DNA of 64,000 nt, from positions 1 to 64,000 of the forward strand of contig NZ_PYAK01000011.1 of assembly GCF_003264365.1 (NCBI RefSeq), in the 5' to 3' direction. A program made the position numbers and the translations under genes. This document shows positions 10,851 to 18,364 of the stretch, one piece after another. Below the pieces are notes generated by a model. It made no database searches. It was not told where the DNA came from and saw nothing but the letters and a program-made list of their open reading frames with translations. Numbering within the stretch: the stretch's first letter is position 1; each line of letters begins with the position of its first letter. The stretch comes from Micromonospora noduli. GTDB taxonomy: Bacteria > Actinomycetota > Actinomycetes > Mycobacteriales > Micromonosporaceae.

Positions 10851-11526
10851 CGGCCCCGGCGGGAAGAACGTCGGTGCCCGGCTCACCGGCCCGCGCCGTA
10901 CGGCGACGGTTGCGGAGCCAGCGCACCAACTCGACGACCACCGTCACCGTCAGGGCGAGGCCCAGACCGAGCAGGAGACCACGCAGCGGGTCCTGCTCGA
11001 AGGCCAGCCCGCCGAGGTAGCCGACCAGCGCCGAGTAGAGCCCCCACGAGCCGGCGGCCAGCGCGTCGAAGGCCAGGAACCGTCGCCGTGGATAGCGCAC
11101 CGCCCCCATGGTGAGGGTGACAGCGGTCCGGCCGCCCGGAATGTAGCGGGCCACGGTGAGGATCAGACCGCCCCGGGTGGCGATCCCCCGACGGGCCCGG
11201 TCGATGGCGGCTCGGCGTCGACCGTCGGGCGGCAGCCGGTCGAGCAGCCGGGTGCCGCCACCCCGCCCGATGGCGTACGAGACGTGGTCGCCGACCAGCG
11301 CCCCGGCGGCGGCCACCAGGATCACCGCCGGCAGGTACGGCGCTCCGGAGGCCGCGAACACCCCCGCGGTGATCACCGCCGTCTCGCTCGGCACCACCGG
11401 GAAGAAGCCGTCGAGCACCGCGATCGCGAAGATCGCCAGGTACACCCAGGGCGAGGACATCGTGTCGTGCAGCAGGTCGAGCAGATCCATGATCCCGATG
11501 CTGGTCGGGGCGGCGGCTCCCGACAT
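10825..11526 (-). CDS. DedA-family membrane protein (copy 1)
   Basis: 233 aa. DedA/SNARE-associated fold with several hydrophobic helices. Typical DedA features are the re-entrant PVVPSETAVITAGVFAA segment and the ARYIPGGRTAVTLTMGAVRYPRRRFL stretch (conserved Arg and Gly residues). These proteins are proposed lipid transporters or flippases for undecaprenyl phosphate or phospholipids. The start is uncertain: ATG at 11524-11526 or at 11488-11490, neither with a strong ribosome site. A second copy sits at 13457-14101; the pair flanks the two-component system. Confidence 0.88.
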   Translation of the reverse strand: MSGAAAPTSIGIMDLLDLLHDTMSSPWVYLAIFAIAVLDGFFPVVPSETAVITAGVFAASGAPYLPAVILVAAAGALVGDHVSYAIGRGGGTRLLDRLPPDGRRRAAIDRARRGIATRGGLILTVARYIPGGRTAVTLTMGAVRYPRRRFLAFDALAAGSWGLYSALVGYLGGLAFEQDPLRGLLLGLGLALTVTVVVELVRWLRNRRRTARAGEPGTDVLPAGAVSRPADAR

Positions 11527-11660
11527 CGGCCAGTGGTCAGGTGAGCGGCACTACTTAGGTAGCGGCCGGCCCGGACTGTGCATCGGGGTCATCCCCCACC
11601 TCACCCGGGTACGGCGCTGCGGGGCGGCCCCATGCGTCGGCTGAGTTCTAGGCTCGCTGC

Positions 11661-12812
11661 GTGGCCTCCAGCGCCGTCGCCCTCCGGCGGGTCGTCCATC
11701 GGTACGCCCCGCCGCTGCTCGCTGTCCTGGTCGCCGCGGCCGTGTGGGCCAGCGCGACCGGTGACATCGGGGTCCGCTCGCCGCTGCCGAGCGTGGTCGT
11801 GCTGCTGATCGCACTGGGCTCGGCGTGGGCAGCCGGCACGGTCCGGACCCGCCGCTGGCCGTTGTTCCTGGCCGCGGCGGTCGGCTGGTTGGTGCTCGCC
11901 GCTGCGGCCGCCGGGGTGCTGGCCTCGTACCAGGCGGGTCTGCGGTTGCGAGGTCGCCAACTCGCCGGCTACCTCGCCGGGGCGGCAGTGGTGCTGACCG
12001 GTGGGGTGCTGGTCGGGCTGGCGGTGGGTGGCGTACGCCGGATCACCACCGCCAGCACCGGCAACGTGCTGCTGCTCGCCGCCTGTCTGGTGGGGCTTCC
12101 GTTGGTCTTCGGCCTCTGGGTGCGGGCCCGTCAGGACACGCTCGCCGCTCTGCGGGACCGGGCCGAGCGGCTGGAACGCGAGCAGGAGGCCCGCGCCGAC
12201 CGGGTCCGTGCCGAGGAGCGGACCCGGATCGCTCGGGAGATGCACGACGTGGTGGCGCATCGGGTCTCGTTGATGGTGGTGCATGCCGGGGCGCTGGAGG
12301 TGACCGCCGTGGACCCGGCGACCGTCGAGGCCGCCGCGCTGATCCGGACGACCGGCCGGCAGGCGCTCACCGACCTGCGCGAGGTGCTGGGTGTGCTGCG
12401 CCAGGCCGGCCCGGCCGTGACACCGGAGCGGGGGCTCGACACGTTGGACGAGTTGATCGGGGAGTCCCGTGCCGCCGGGCTGCGGGTGTCCCGACAGGAC
12501 GAGGGTGTGCCGGCGACCCTTCCGGCGACGCTGGGGCGTACCGCGTACCGGGTGGTCCGTGAGGCGTTGACCAACGTGCGCAAGCACGCGGCCGACGCCG
12601 AGACGACGGTCTGCCTGCGCTACCTGCCCGACGGGCTGGAGGTGCTGGTCCGCAACGGCCCGTCCGAGGGCGGGTCGACGCTGCCGGGTGCCGGGCAGGG
12701 GCTGCTCGGGCTGCGTGAGCGGGTGGAGCTGCTCGGCGGCCGGTTGGAGGCAGCTCCCGTGGACGGCGGCTTCCTGGTCCGGGCCCTGATCCCGCTGGCG
12801 GGTGCGGCGTGA
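11661..12812 (+). CDS. Sensor histidine kinase (HisKA_3 / NarL-type partner)
   Basis: 383 aa from GTG. Five hydrophobic segments fill residues ~16-155 (an intramembrane sensing module without a large extracellular domain). A short coiled linker rich in Arg/Glu follows, then the dimerisation/H-box RIAREMHDVVAHRVSLMVVH with phospho-acceptor His195, and a C-terminal ATPase (NVRKHAADAETTVCLRYL; GAGQGLLGLRERVELLGG). No clear ribosome site precedes the GTG, so the mRNA may be leaderless. It overlaps the response regulator by 4 nt (GTGA). Confidence 0.93.
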   Translation: MASSAVALRRVVHRYAPPLLAVLVAAAVWASATGDIGVRSPLPSVVVLLIALGSAWAAGTVRTRRWPLFLAAAVGWLVLAAAAAGVLASYQAGLRLRGRQLAGYLAGAAVVLTGGVLVGLAVGGVRRITTASTGNVLLLAACLVGLPLVFGLWVRARQDTLAALRDRAERLEREQEARADRVRAEERTRIAREMHDVVAHRVSLMVVHAGALEVTAVDPATVEAAALIRTTGRQALTDLREVLGVLRQAGPAVTPERGLDTLDELIGESRAAGLRVSRQDEGVPATLPATLGRTAYRVVREALTNVRKHAADAETTVCLRYLPDGLEVLVRNGPSEGGSTLPGAGQGLLGLRERVELLGGRLEAAPVDGGFLVRALIPLAGAA

Positions 12813-13450
12813 TCCGGGTGGTGGTGGTCGACGACGAGCAGCTGGTTCGGGCCGGGCTGCGGCTGATCCTTGAGGCGGCGGAGGACATCACTGTCGTCGG
12901 TGAGGCAGCGGACGGCGCCGGCGCGCTGGAGCAGGCACAGCGGTTACGCCCCGACGTGGTGCTGCTCGACGTGCGGATGCCGGGCGTCGACGGGCTGACC
13001 GTGGCGCCCGACGTGGTCGCCGTCGGCCCAAAGGTGATCATGTTGACCACCTTCGACCTCGACGAGTACGTGCACCGCGCGCTGCGGGCCGGCGCGGTCG
13101 GCTTCCTGCTCAAGGACACCCCGCCCCGCGAGTTGGCCGCCGCCGTTCGTACGGTGGCCGCCGGTAACGCCATGCTCGCCCCGACGGTGACCCGGCGCCT
13201 GATCAGCTCGTTCGCCGAGCGTGGTCCGGCCCGCCGGGACGCGGCCCGTGAGCGGCTCGCACCGCTGACCGAGCGGGAGTTGGCGATCGTCCGGGAGGTG
13301 GCGCGCGGGCACGGCAACGCGGAGATCGCCCGGCGGATGACGATGAGCGAGGCCACCGTCAAGGCACACGTCAGCCGGGCACTGGCGAAACTCCAGGCGG
13401 GCAATCGGGTGCAGCTGGCCATCCTGGTGTACGACGCCGACCTGCTGTGA
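12809..13450 (+). CDS. LuxR/NarL-type response regulator
   Basis: 213 aa. The receiver domain (residues 1-120) has acidic DDE at 8-10, phospho-acceptor Asp54 in VLLDVRMPG, conserved Thr in MLTTFD and Lys in FLLKDTPP. The C-terminal LuxR helix-turn-helix reads LTERELAIVREVARGHGNAE then ATVKAHVSRALAKL. The GTG start overlaps the kinase stop (GTGA), so the two are co-expressed. Targets cannot be read, although both flanking genes are DedA membrane proteins and are natural candidates. Confidence 0.95.
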   Translation: MIRVVVVDDEQLVRAGLRLILEAAEDITVVGEAADGAGALEQAQRLRPDVVLLDVRMPGVDGLTVAPDVVAVGPKVIMLTTFDLDEYVHRALRAGAVGFLLKDTPPRELAAAVRTVAAGNAMLAPTVTRRLISSFAERGPARRDAARERLAPLTERELAIVREVARGHGNAEIARRMTMSEATVKAHVSRALAKLQAGNRVQLAILVYDADLL

Positions 13451-13456
13451 CGGGTG

Positions 13457-14101
13457 TCAGGTCGACCCGGCCCGATCGGTGGTGGCGGCGGCGCGGCGGC
13501 GCGCCCGGTGCCGCAGCCAACGGATGCCCTCGATGCCCAGCGTGACGATCACCGACAGGCCGATCCCGGCGAGGACGCCCTTGACGGGGTGCCGTTCGAA
13601 GGCCAGCCCACCGAAGTAGCCGAGCAGCCCGCAGTACAGGGCCCAGGTGACCGTCGCGATCGCGTCGTACAGCAGGAACGACCGGCGGGGATAGCGCACC
13701 GCGCCCATGGTGAGGGTGACGGCGGTCCGCCCGCCCGGCAGGTACCGGGAGGTGGTCAGGATCAGCCCGCCGCGCCGGTTCAGCGCGCGCCGGGCCCACT
13801 CCGAGCTGGCTCGTCGGCGGCTGCCGTCGGGAAACCCGGCGAGGCGTCTCGCGCCGCCACCGCGCCCGATGGCGTACGAGACGTGGTCACCGGCGCAGGC
13901 ACCCAGCGCGGCGGCGACGATCACCGCCGCCAGCTTGGGATTTCCGCTTGTGGAGAGCACGGCGGCGGTGATGACGGCCGCCTCGCCGGGTACGGCCGGA
14001 AAGAACGCGTCGACCGCCGTGAGCCCGAAGATCAGCAGGTACACCCACGGTGAGGTGACCAGCTGTCGGAGCAGGTCGAGCGCGGAGTCCATGCCCCCCA
14101 T
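13457..14101 (-). CDS. DedA-family membrane protein (copy 2)
   Basis: 214 aa from ATG at 14099-14101 (or 211 aa from 14092; neither start has a good ribosome site). It is clearly paralogous to the protein at 10825-11526: TSPWVYLLIFGLTAVDAFFP, GDHVSYAIGRGGGARRL and SRYLPGGRTAVTLTMGAVRY align along the whole length. Differences are concentrated in the loops and C-terminus. It is convergent with the response regulator, 6 bp after its stop, mirroring copy 1 on the other side of the two-component pair. Confidence 0.88.
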   Translation of the reverse strand: MGGMDSALDLLRQLVTSPWVYLLIFGLTAVDAFFPAVPGEAAVITAAVLSTSGNPKLAAVIVAAALGACAGDHVSYAIGRGGGARRLAGFPDGSRRRASSEWARRALNRRGGLILTTSRYLPGGRTAVTLTMGAVRYPRRSFLLYDAIATVTWALYCGLLGYFGGLAFERHPVKGVLAGIGLSVIVTLGIEGIRWLRHRARRRAAATTDRAGST

Positions 14102-14164
14102 GCTCGCCGGGTGCGACCCGCCCGGTGGCCGAAGCCGCTGGATAACCCCCACCTCGCCCCGCGC

Positions 14165-14234
14165 CGATCTTGCACTCTGTGCCCGAACCAAACTCTGCAA
14201 AAGCCGCGGAACAGCGACCGAAAGTGCAAGATCG
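14165..14234. repeat. Palindromic intergenic element with CGATCTTGCACT ends
   Basis: Perfect 12-bp terminal inverted repeats, CGATCTTGCACT at 14165-14176 and AGTGCAAGATCG at 14223-14234, enclose 46 bp. It lies between the DedA copy 2 start and the 3' end of the PurA-like gene. It may end transcription of the PurA-like operon or be a REP/MITE-like unit. Confidence 0.6.
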
Positions 14235-14252
14235 ACGGGTTGGGGCGGGTGG

Positions 14253-15515
14253 TCAGGCCGTGCGGACCAGGGCCGGTGGGGCGAGCAGCGAGCCGTGTGG
14301 GGTCTTGTCGTCGGAGGTGGGGCCCTGCGAGGTGAGCACCACCGGGGTGTCCAGCTCCGCGCGTACCGCTGCCGGCCAGTCCTCCGGCGGTTCGTCGTAC
14401 ACCGGGCGGGAACGCAGCAGGCGGGCGGTGAGCGCGGCCTGCCGGCCCAGGTCACCGGGCTGGCCCGGGGTGAGCCGGTCGGTGGTGTCGTAGCGGCGGC
14501 AGATCCGCAGGTCGGGGCCGGCCAGGTCGAGGTGGGTCAGGGCCAGGCCGTCGACGCCGCCGGCCGCCGCGAGGGCGTACCGGTGGGCGACCGCGTCGAA
14601 GTGGCCGAACCGGAACCGGCCCTGCCACGGGTTCGTGGCGTTGTGCGCGTCGGCGAACGGCAGGCTCGGGTCCTCGGTCACCAACGGGCCGTGCCCGTGC
14701 CGGGTGGTGACCACGCGGAGCACCCCGATCCGGGTCACGTCGCCGGGCCGGCCCGCCTCGGCGAGCAGGCTGTCGACGTTGGCGAACGTGGTGGTGCTCC
14801 AGGTGGTGTACGGGTGGAAGCCGTGCCACTCGTCGAGCAGCACCCCCTGCGCGCCCTCGAAGACGCAGGTCCCGGTGCGCAGCGCCCCGGCGAGCCAACC
14901 GCCGTCGACGATGGCGACCCGGTCGGCGAACCCGGTGTACGCGGGCAGGCAGTCCTCGATCGGTGGCGCGTCCAGTGGGCCCAGCTCGGCGGTCAGTCGG
15001 TCCCGCACTGTGGTCAGCCGGCGGCGCAGCAGTGCTGGGTGGTGGCAGTCGGCGACCCGGGGTGCGTCGTCGGGGTGGGCGAGACCGTACGCGACGGCCT
15101 CGCCCACCCCCAGCCCGCAGGAGCCGTGCCGGTCGGCTCCCCGGGCGATCTCGCGGGCCCGGTTGGCGGCCCGGTGGTACGGGGTGGCGAGCAGTGCGTC
15201 CCCGTCGACGGTCAGCCGGTCGAGCGCGTCGGGCACCCCGACCGTGGCGAGGTGGTTGGCCTCGGCGGCCAACGCCAGCGGGTCCACCACCACGTGCCGG
15301 GACAGGTGCGTTCGCACACCGGGATGGAACGTGCCGGCGCCGAACTGGGCGAACGTGTGGTGCCGCCCGTCGCGCAGCACGACGTTGTGTGCCGCCTGCG
15401 CGCCCCCGTTGAAGCGGACCACAGTGTGTACGGGACGGGTGGCGCAGAGCCAGTCCACCACCGTGCCCTTGCCGGCGTCGCCGTAGCCGAGGTCGACCAC
15501 CGCCACGTGGTTCAC
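14253..15515 (-). CDS. Divergent PurA-like (adenylosuccinate synthetase family) enzyme
   Basis: 420 aa from GTG, overlapping the vWA gene stop by 4 nt (GTGA). The fold signature is recognisable: DLGYGDAGKGTVVD at residues 8-21 replaces [11 protein letters not shown] but keeps Asp13 and Lys16, and FNGGAQAAHN replaces the canonical [10 protein letters not shown], keeping the His while losing the Asn-Asn pair that contacts IMP. The usual TYPFVTSSN loop becomes HPYTTWSTTTFANVD. A different nucleotide or amino-acid substrate is therefore likely. The true PurA is at 1595-2884. Last gene of the NUDIX/J-kinase/vWA operon. Confidence 0.85.
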   Translation of the reverse strand: MNHVAVVDLGYGDAGKGTVVDWLCATRPVHTVVRFNGGAQAAHNVVLRDGRHHTFAQFGAGTFHPGVRTHLSRHVVVDPLALAAEANHLATVGVPDALDRLTVDGDALLATPYHRAANRAREIARGADRHGSCGLGVGEAVAYGLAHPDDAPRVADCHHPALLRRRLTTVRDRLTAELGPLDAPPIEDCLPAYTGFADRVAIVDGGWLAGALRTGTCVFEGAQGVLLDEWHGFHPYTTWSTTTFANVDSLLAEAGRPGDVTRIGVLRVVTTRHGHGPLVTEDPSLPFADAHNATNPWQGRFRFGHFDAVAHRYALAAAGGVDGLALTHLDLAGPDLRICRRYDTTDRLTPGQPGDLGRQAALTARLLRSRPVYDEPPEDWPAAVRAELDTPVVLTSQGPTSDDKTPHGSLLAPPALVRTA

Positions 15516-16471
15516 AGCCGGGTCACCACGCTGGCCGTGTCGGTGAACGCCGGCAGCGTCGACACCTCGGCGCGCCGGTCCCGGCCGAGGCGGGCCAGCG
15601 CCTTCGACACGGTCCCGGTGGCGCCGGAGCCGGCGCGGTCCAGGTCGCGCAGGCCCTCGTCCAGGTCGATGGCCTGTTCGCCGAGGCCGATGGTGAGCGC
15701 GATGGTCTCGCAGACCGCGTCGAGGTCGTCGAGCACCACTGCGTTCTGCCCGAACAGGTCCCGCCAGAAGTCGAGCACCTTGGCGTTGCCGGCGTAGTGG
15801 CTGCCGGCGGGGAGCAGGTAGTAGGTGTCCCAGCGGCGGGTCACCTCGTCGACGACCTGCCGCAGCGGCACGTCCTCGGAGAGGCCGTCCCCAATCAGGC
15901 TGGCCACCTCCCGGGCCTTCACCCGCTGGTACGCCAGCTCGTCGCCGATGATGAACAGGTAGCCGCGCCGGCCGCGCTTCTCCCAGTTGTCGGTGACTGT
16001 GTGCCGCGCCATGAAGTACATGGCCAGCTCGTACGACTCGCTCATCTGTCCGCCGCCACCGCCCTCCAGCACGATCCGGCCGAGGTCGTCGTCCATCCGG
16101 TTGTCCGACTCGAACTGGCCCACCTGCAACGGCACCCGGTCGCAGGTGGCGTCGCCGATGGCACCGAACATGATCTGCGGGTCGCTCGCGTAGCCCTGCC
16201 GTTGCAGCAGCCCGAGCAGTTGCGGCAGCTTGGTCTGCAGGACCCGCGGCACCGTGCGCATCGAGCCGGTCACGTCGAAGAGCACCGCGACGGGCGTCGA
16301 CCGGGGGTGCTCGTCGGAGTCGCGGCTCTCGCGGGTCGCGTCCCTGGGGTCGAGCGCGGGGTGCACGGTGCGCGCCCCGCTGTCGCTGTAGGAGAAGGCG
16401 CTCCTGCCGGTGGACCGGCGGTAGCGGTCGGCGGCGTCGTACACGTCGGTGGACCAGATTCCACTGCCCAT
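15512..16471 (-). CDS. vWA-domain protein with MIDAS motif
   Basis: 319 aa. A vWA domain starts near residue 60: VAVLFDVTGSM gives the metal site DxTxS (Asp66, Thr68, Ser70), followed by further acidic residues in FGAIGDATCD and FIIGDELAY. The region before it is charged and probably disordered. vWA proteins act as metal-dependent protein-interaction scaffolds, often with kinases in stress modules. AAGGAG precedes the ATG and overlaps the stop of the upstream J-kinase gene, 9 bp away. Downstream it overlaps the PurA-like gene, so the products are presumably made in fixed ratio. Confidence 0.88.
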   Translation of the reverse strand: MGSGIWSTDVYDAADRYRRSTGRSAFSYSDSGARTVHPALDPRDATRESRDSDEHPRSTPVAVLFDVTGSMRTVPRVLQTKLPQLLGLLQRQGYASDPQIMFGAIGDATCDRVPLQVGQFESDNRMDDDLGRIVLEGGGGGQMSESYELAMYFMARHTVTDNWEKRGRRGYLFIIGDELAYQRVKAREVASLIGDGLSEDVPLRQVVDEVTRRWDTYYLLPAGSHYAGNAKVLDFWRDLFGQNAVVLDDLDAVCETIALTIGLGEQAIDLDEGLRDLDRAGSGATGTVSKALARLGRDRRAEVSTLPAFTDTASVVTRL

Positions 16472-16480
16472 GACAGCTCC

Positions 16481-17449
16481 TTAGGGGGTGAGGGTGAAGG
16501 GTCGGAAGGTGCGTGGCCCGTAGAGCCGGTCCAGCACCTGGTCGAGTTCGCGCAGCAGGCGCCAGGCGTCGTCGGGGCGGGCGCCCAGGGATCGTTGCCG
16601 GCAGCCCTGCGCGAAGGTGTGCAGCTCGCGGGGTACGCGCGGCCCCATCAGCCAGCTCATGCAGTGGCTGGCCATCGCGATGTCGGTGCCCGGCCCCGAG
16701 GGCTGCTTCTTGAGGACTTCCTCCGGGTCCCAGCCGTGGCCGGGTACGACCGCCGGGATCGTGCTCCCGACGGCCGCGGAGAAGCACCAGTCGATCAGCA
16801 CCACGCCGTGGGCGTTCGGCTCGATCAGCACGTGCCGGGGCACTACCGCGCCGTGCACCACGCCCGCCCGGTGGGCCAGGCCGAGCACCACCAGCAGCCG
16901 CCGCCACATCCAGGCCACATCCCGGGCGTCCAGCCCGTCGGGGTACGCGCGCCGCACCTCATCGAGGTCGTGCAGGCCGGGTGCGGCGGCGAGGACGTTG
17001 ATCCGCCGTTCCGCGCCGGTGGCGGCGTCCCGGTGCCGGAACTCGTCGACGAGCCGGGGCACGTACGGCAGGTAGCGCGGGTCGCCGCGCTCGGCGATGG
17101 TGCGCAGGGCATGCGCCTCGCGGGCCATCAGGTCGTTGTCGGTGGGCCGTCGAGGAAGCTTGAGCAGCCGGTCTTCGCCGACGTCGTAGAGGTCGGCCAG
17201 GTCACCCGAGTGGGCCGGCGCGCCGAGCCGGTAGTCGCCGAGGACGGTGGTCTGCCGTGCCTGCCACCGTGTGGTGACGTGGACGAACGCGTCGATGGCT
17301 TCGGCGCGTACCGCCGGGTCGGTCGGCAGGCGGTCGGGGTGCAGGGCCGCGACCAGCTCGCGGTAGCGGCGGGCGGGCTGGTCGGCGCCGAACAGGTCCG
17401 CGTCGGTGCGGGCGGCCGCGACCAGGCGAATGGCCTCCGCGGCCCTCAC
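16481..17449 (-). CDS. J-domain-like plus protein-kinase-like fusion
   Basis: 322 aa from GTG. Residues ~15-62 resemble a DnaJ J-domain with the HPD tripeptide at 37-39 (YRELVAALHPDRLP). Residues ~70-300 resemble a Ser/Thr kinase: an ATP-site Lys in DRLLKLP (97), a helix-C Glu in MAREAHAL (111), HGAVVPRHVLIE (199-210) in place of HRDxKPxN, and VLIDW (218-221; Asp220) in place of DFG. Loss of the catalytic Asp in the HRD position suggests a pseudokinase or an atypical kinase. It overlaps the NUDIX gene by 4 nt and precedes the vWA gene. Confidence 0.8.
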   Translation of the reverse strand: MRAAEAIRLVAAARTDADLFGADQPARRYRELVAALHPDRLPTDPAVRAEAIDAFVHVTTRWQARQTTVLGDYRLGAPAHSGDLADLYDVGEDRLLKLPRRPTDNDLMAREAHALRTIAERGDPRYLPYVPRLVDEFRHRDAATGAERRINVLAAAPGLHDLDEVRRAYPDGLDARDVAWMWRRLLVVLGLAHRAGVVHGAVVPRHVLIEPNAHGVVLIDWCFSAAVGSTIPAVVPGHGWDPEEVLKKQPSGPGTDIAMASHCMSWLMGPRVPRELHTFAQGCRQRSLGARPDDAWRLLRELDQVLDRLYGPRTFRPFTLTP

Positions 17450-18198
17450 CGCGCCGTCTCCTCGCGGGCGGGGCGCAGCAGCGCCGGGTGCAGCAGGCGG
17501 GCGTCGCCGGCCCGGTAGAGCCGGGCGCGCGGGCCGCCTCGGGCACCACCGCGCTCGGTGCTGGCGCCGGTGCTCTCCACGAAGCCCGGCACGGAGAGCA
17601 CCTTGCGGTGGAAGTTGCCGGCGTGCAGCGGGTGCCCCCAGACCGTCTCGTAGACGGCGCGCAGCTCGCTGATCGTGAACTCGGCGGCGAGGAAGCGGGT
17701 GGCGAGCGGGGTGTACTCCAGCTTGGAGCGGGCCCGTTCCAATGCGTCGTCGATGATCCGGCCGTGGTCGAAGGCGAGCTGTCGGCTGGTCAACGCGGTC
17801 ACCGGCAGCCAGACTGCCTCGTCGGCGTCGCTGCCGGCGGCCGGGTCCGGCAGGTCGGGGGCGAACGCGAGGTGGGCGATCGAGACGACCCGCATGCGCG
17901 GGTCACGGTCGGGAGCGCCGTAGCTGCCCAACTGCTCCAGGTGTACGCGGCGCAGCGCCTCGCCGCCGAGCCCGGTCTCCTCGGCCAGCTCCCGTCGGGC
18001 GCCAGCGGTCAGGTCCTCGTCGGGGCGGACGAAGCCCCCGGGCAGCGCCCAGTGCCCCGCGAAGGGTGCCTCGCCGCGCCGGATCAGCAGCAGGTGCAGT
18101 GCGTCGTCGCGGATGGTCAGCGCCACCACGTCGACGGTCACGGCGACCGACGGATAGGCCCGGGGGTCGTACGCGGCCAGGAACTCCTGCTCGTTCAT
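17446..18198 (-). CDS. NUDIX hydrolase with winged-helix domain (NrtR-like)
   Basis: 250 aa from ATG at 18196-18198 (GTG one codon earlier is possible). The NUDIX box is complete (GGFVRPDEDLTAGARREL then AEETGLG, fitting Gx5Ex7REUxEExGU), so ADP-ribose or NUDIX-substrate hydrolysis may be kept. The region after residue ~150 (YTPLATRFLAAEFTISELRA, HAGNFHRKVL) is the winged-helix typical of NrtR regulators. It heads an operon with the J-kinase, vWA and PurA-like genes and probably autoregulates through the repeats at 18215-18238. Confidence 0.88.
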   Translation of the reverse strand: MNEQEFLAAYDPRAYPSVAVTVDVVALTIRDDALHLLLIRRGEAPFAGHWALPGGFVRPDEDLTAGARRELAEETGLGGEALRRVHLEQLGSYGAPDRDPRMRVVSIAHLAFAPDLPDPAAGSDADEAVWLPVTALTSRQLAFDHGRIIDDALERARSKLEYTPLATRFLAAEFTISELRAVYETVWGHPLHAGNFHRKVLSVPGFVESTGASTERGGARGGPRARLYRAGDARLLHPALLRPAREETAR

Positions 18199-18214
18199 CA
18201 CGTCTCTCTCATTC

Positions 18215-18238
18215 TGAGAACATCTCGCTGTGAGAACA
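18215..18238 (-). promoter_or_regulatory. Direct-repeat operator/promoter of the NUDIX operon
   Basis: TGAGAACA occurs at 18215-18222 and 18231-18238 (TGTTCTCA on the coding strand), 16 bp apart. A possible minus-strand promoter, TTGTTC and CAGAAT with 17 bp between, overlaps them. The spacing of about one and a half turns and position just before the regulator start fit autoregulation; the binding protein is inferred. Confidence 0.5.
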
Positions 18239-18293
18239 ACCTAGCGCAGAAGTGCGCGCCTGCCAAGGGCAACTCAGCGCACGAACCTGCCTG

Positions 18294-18364
18294 GTGCGTT
18301 CAGCGCACGAGACCAGCGCGGTGCGTTCAGCGCACGAGACCAGCGCGGTGCGTTCAGCGCACGG
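18294..18364. repeat. 27-bp tandem repeat across the htdX stop
   Basis: Units 18294-18320 and 18321-18347 plus a 17-bp partial unit 18348-18364. Each unit begins with GTGCGTTCAGCGCAC, a small hairpin. The stop codon of the htdX-like gene (18354-18356) lies within the last, partial unit. Confidence 0.85.

Noticed and set aside
14253..15515. Possible phage-type PurZ for 2-aminoadenine DNA
   Set aside because: The catalytic Asp13 typically replaced in PurZ is retained, and no DUF550/datZ-type or phage genes are nearby.
14253..16907. One 884-codon open frame on the minus strand spanning PurA-like and upstream genes
   Set aside because: The upstream portion is an Arg/Pro/Ala-rich shadow of the vWA and kinase genes; the real start is the GTG at 15513-15515.
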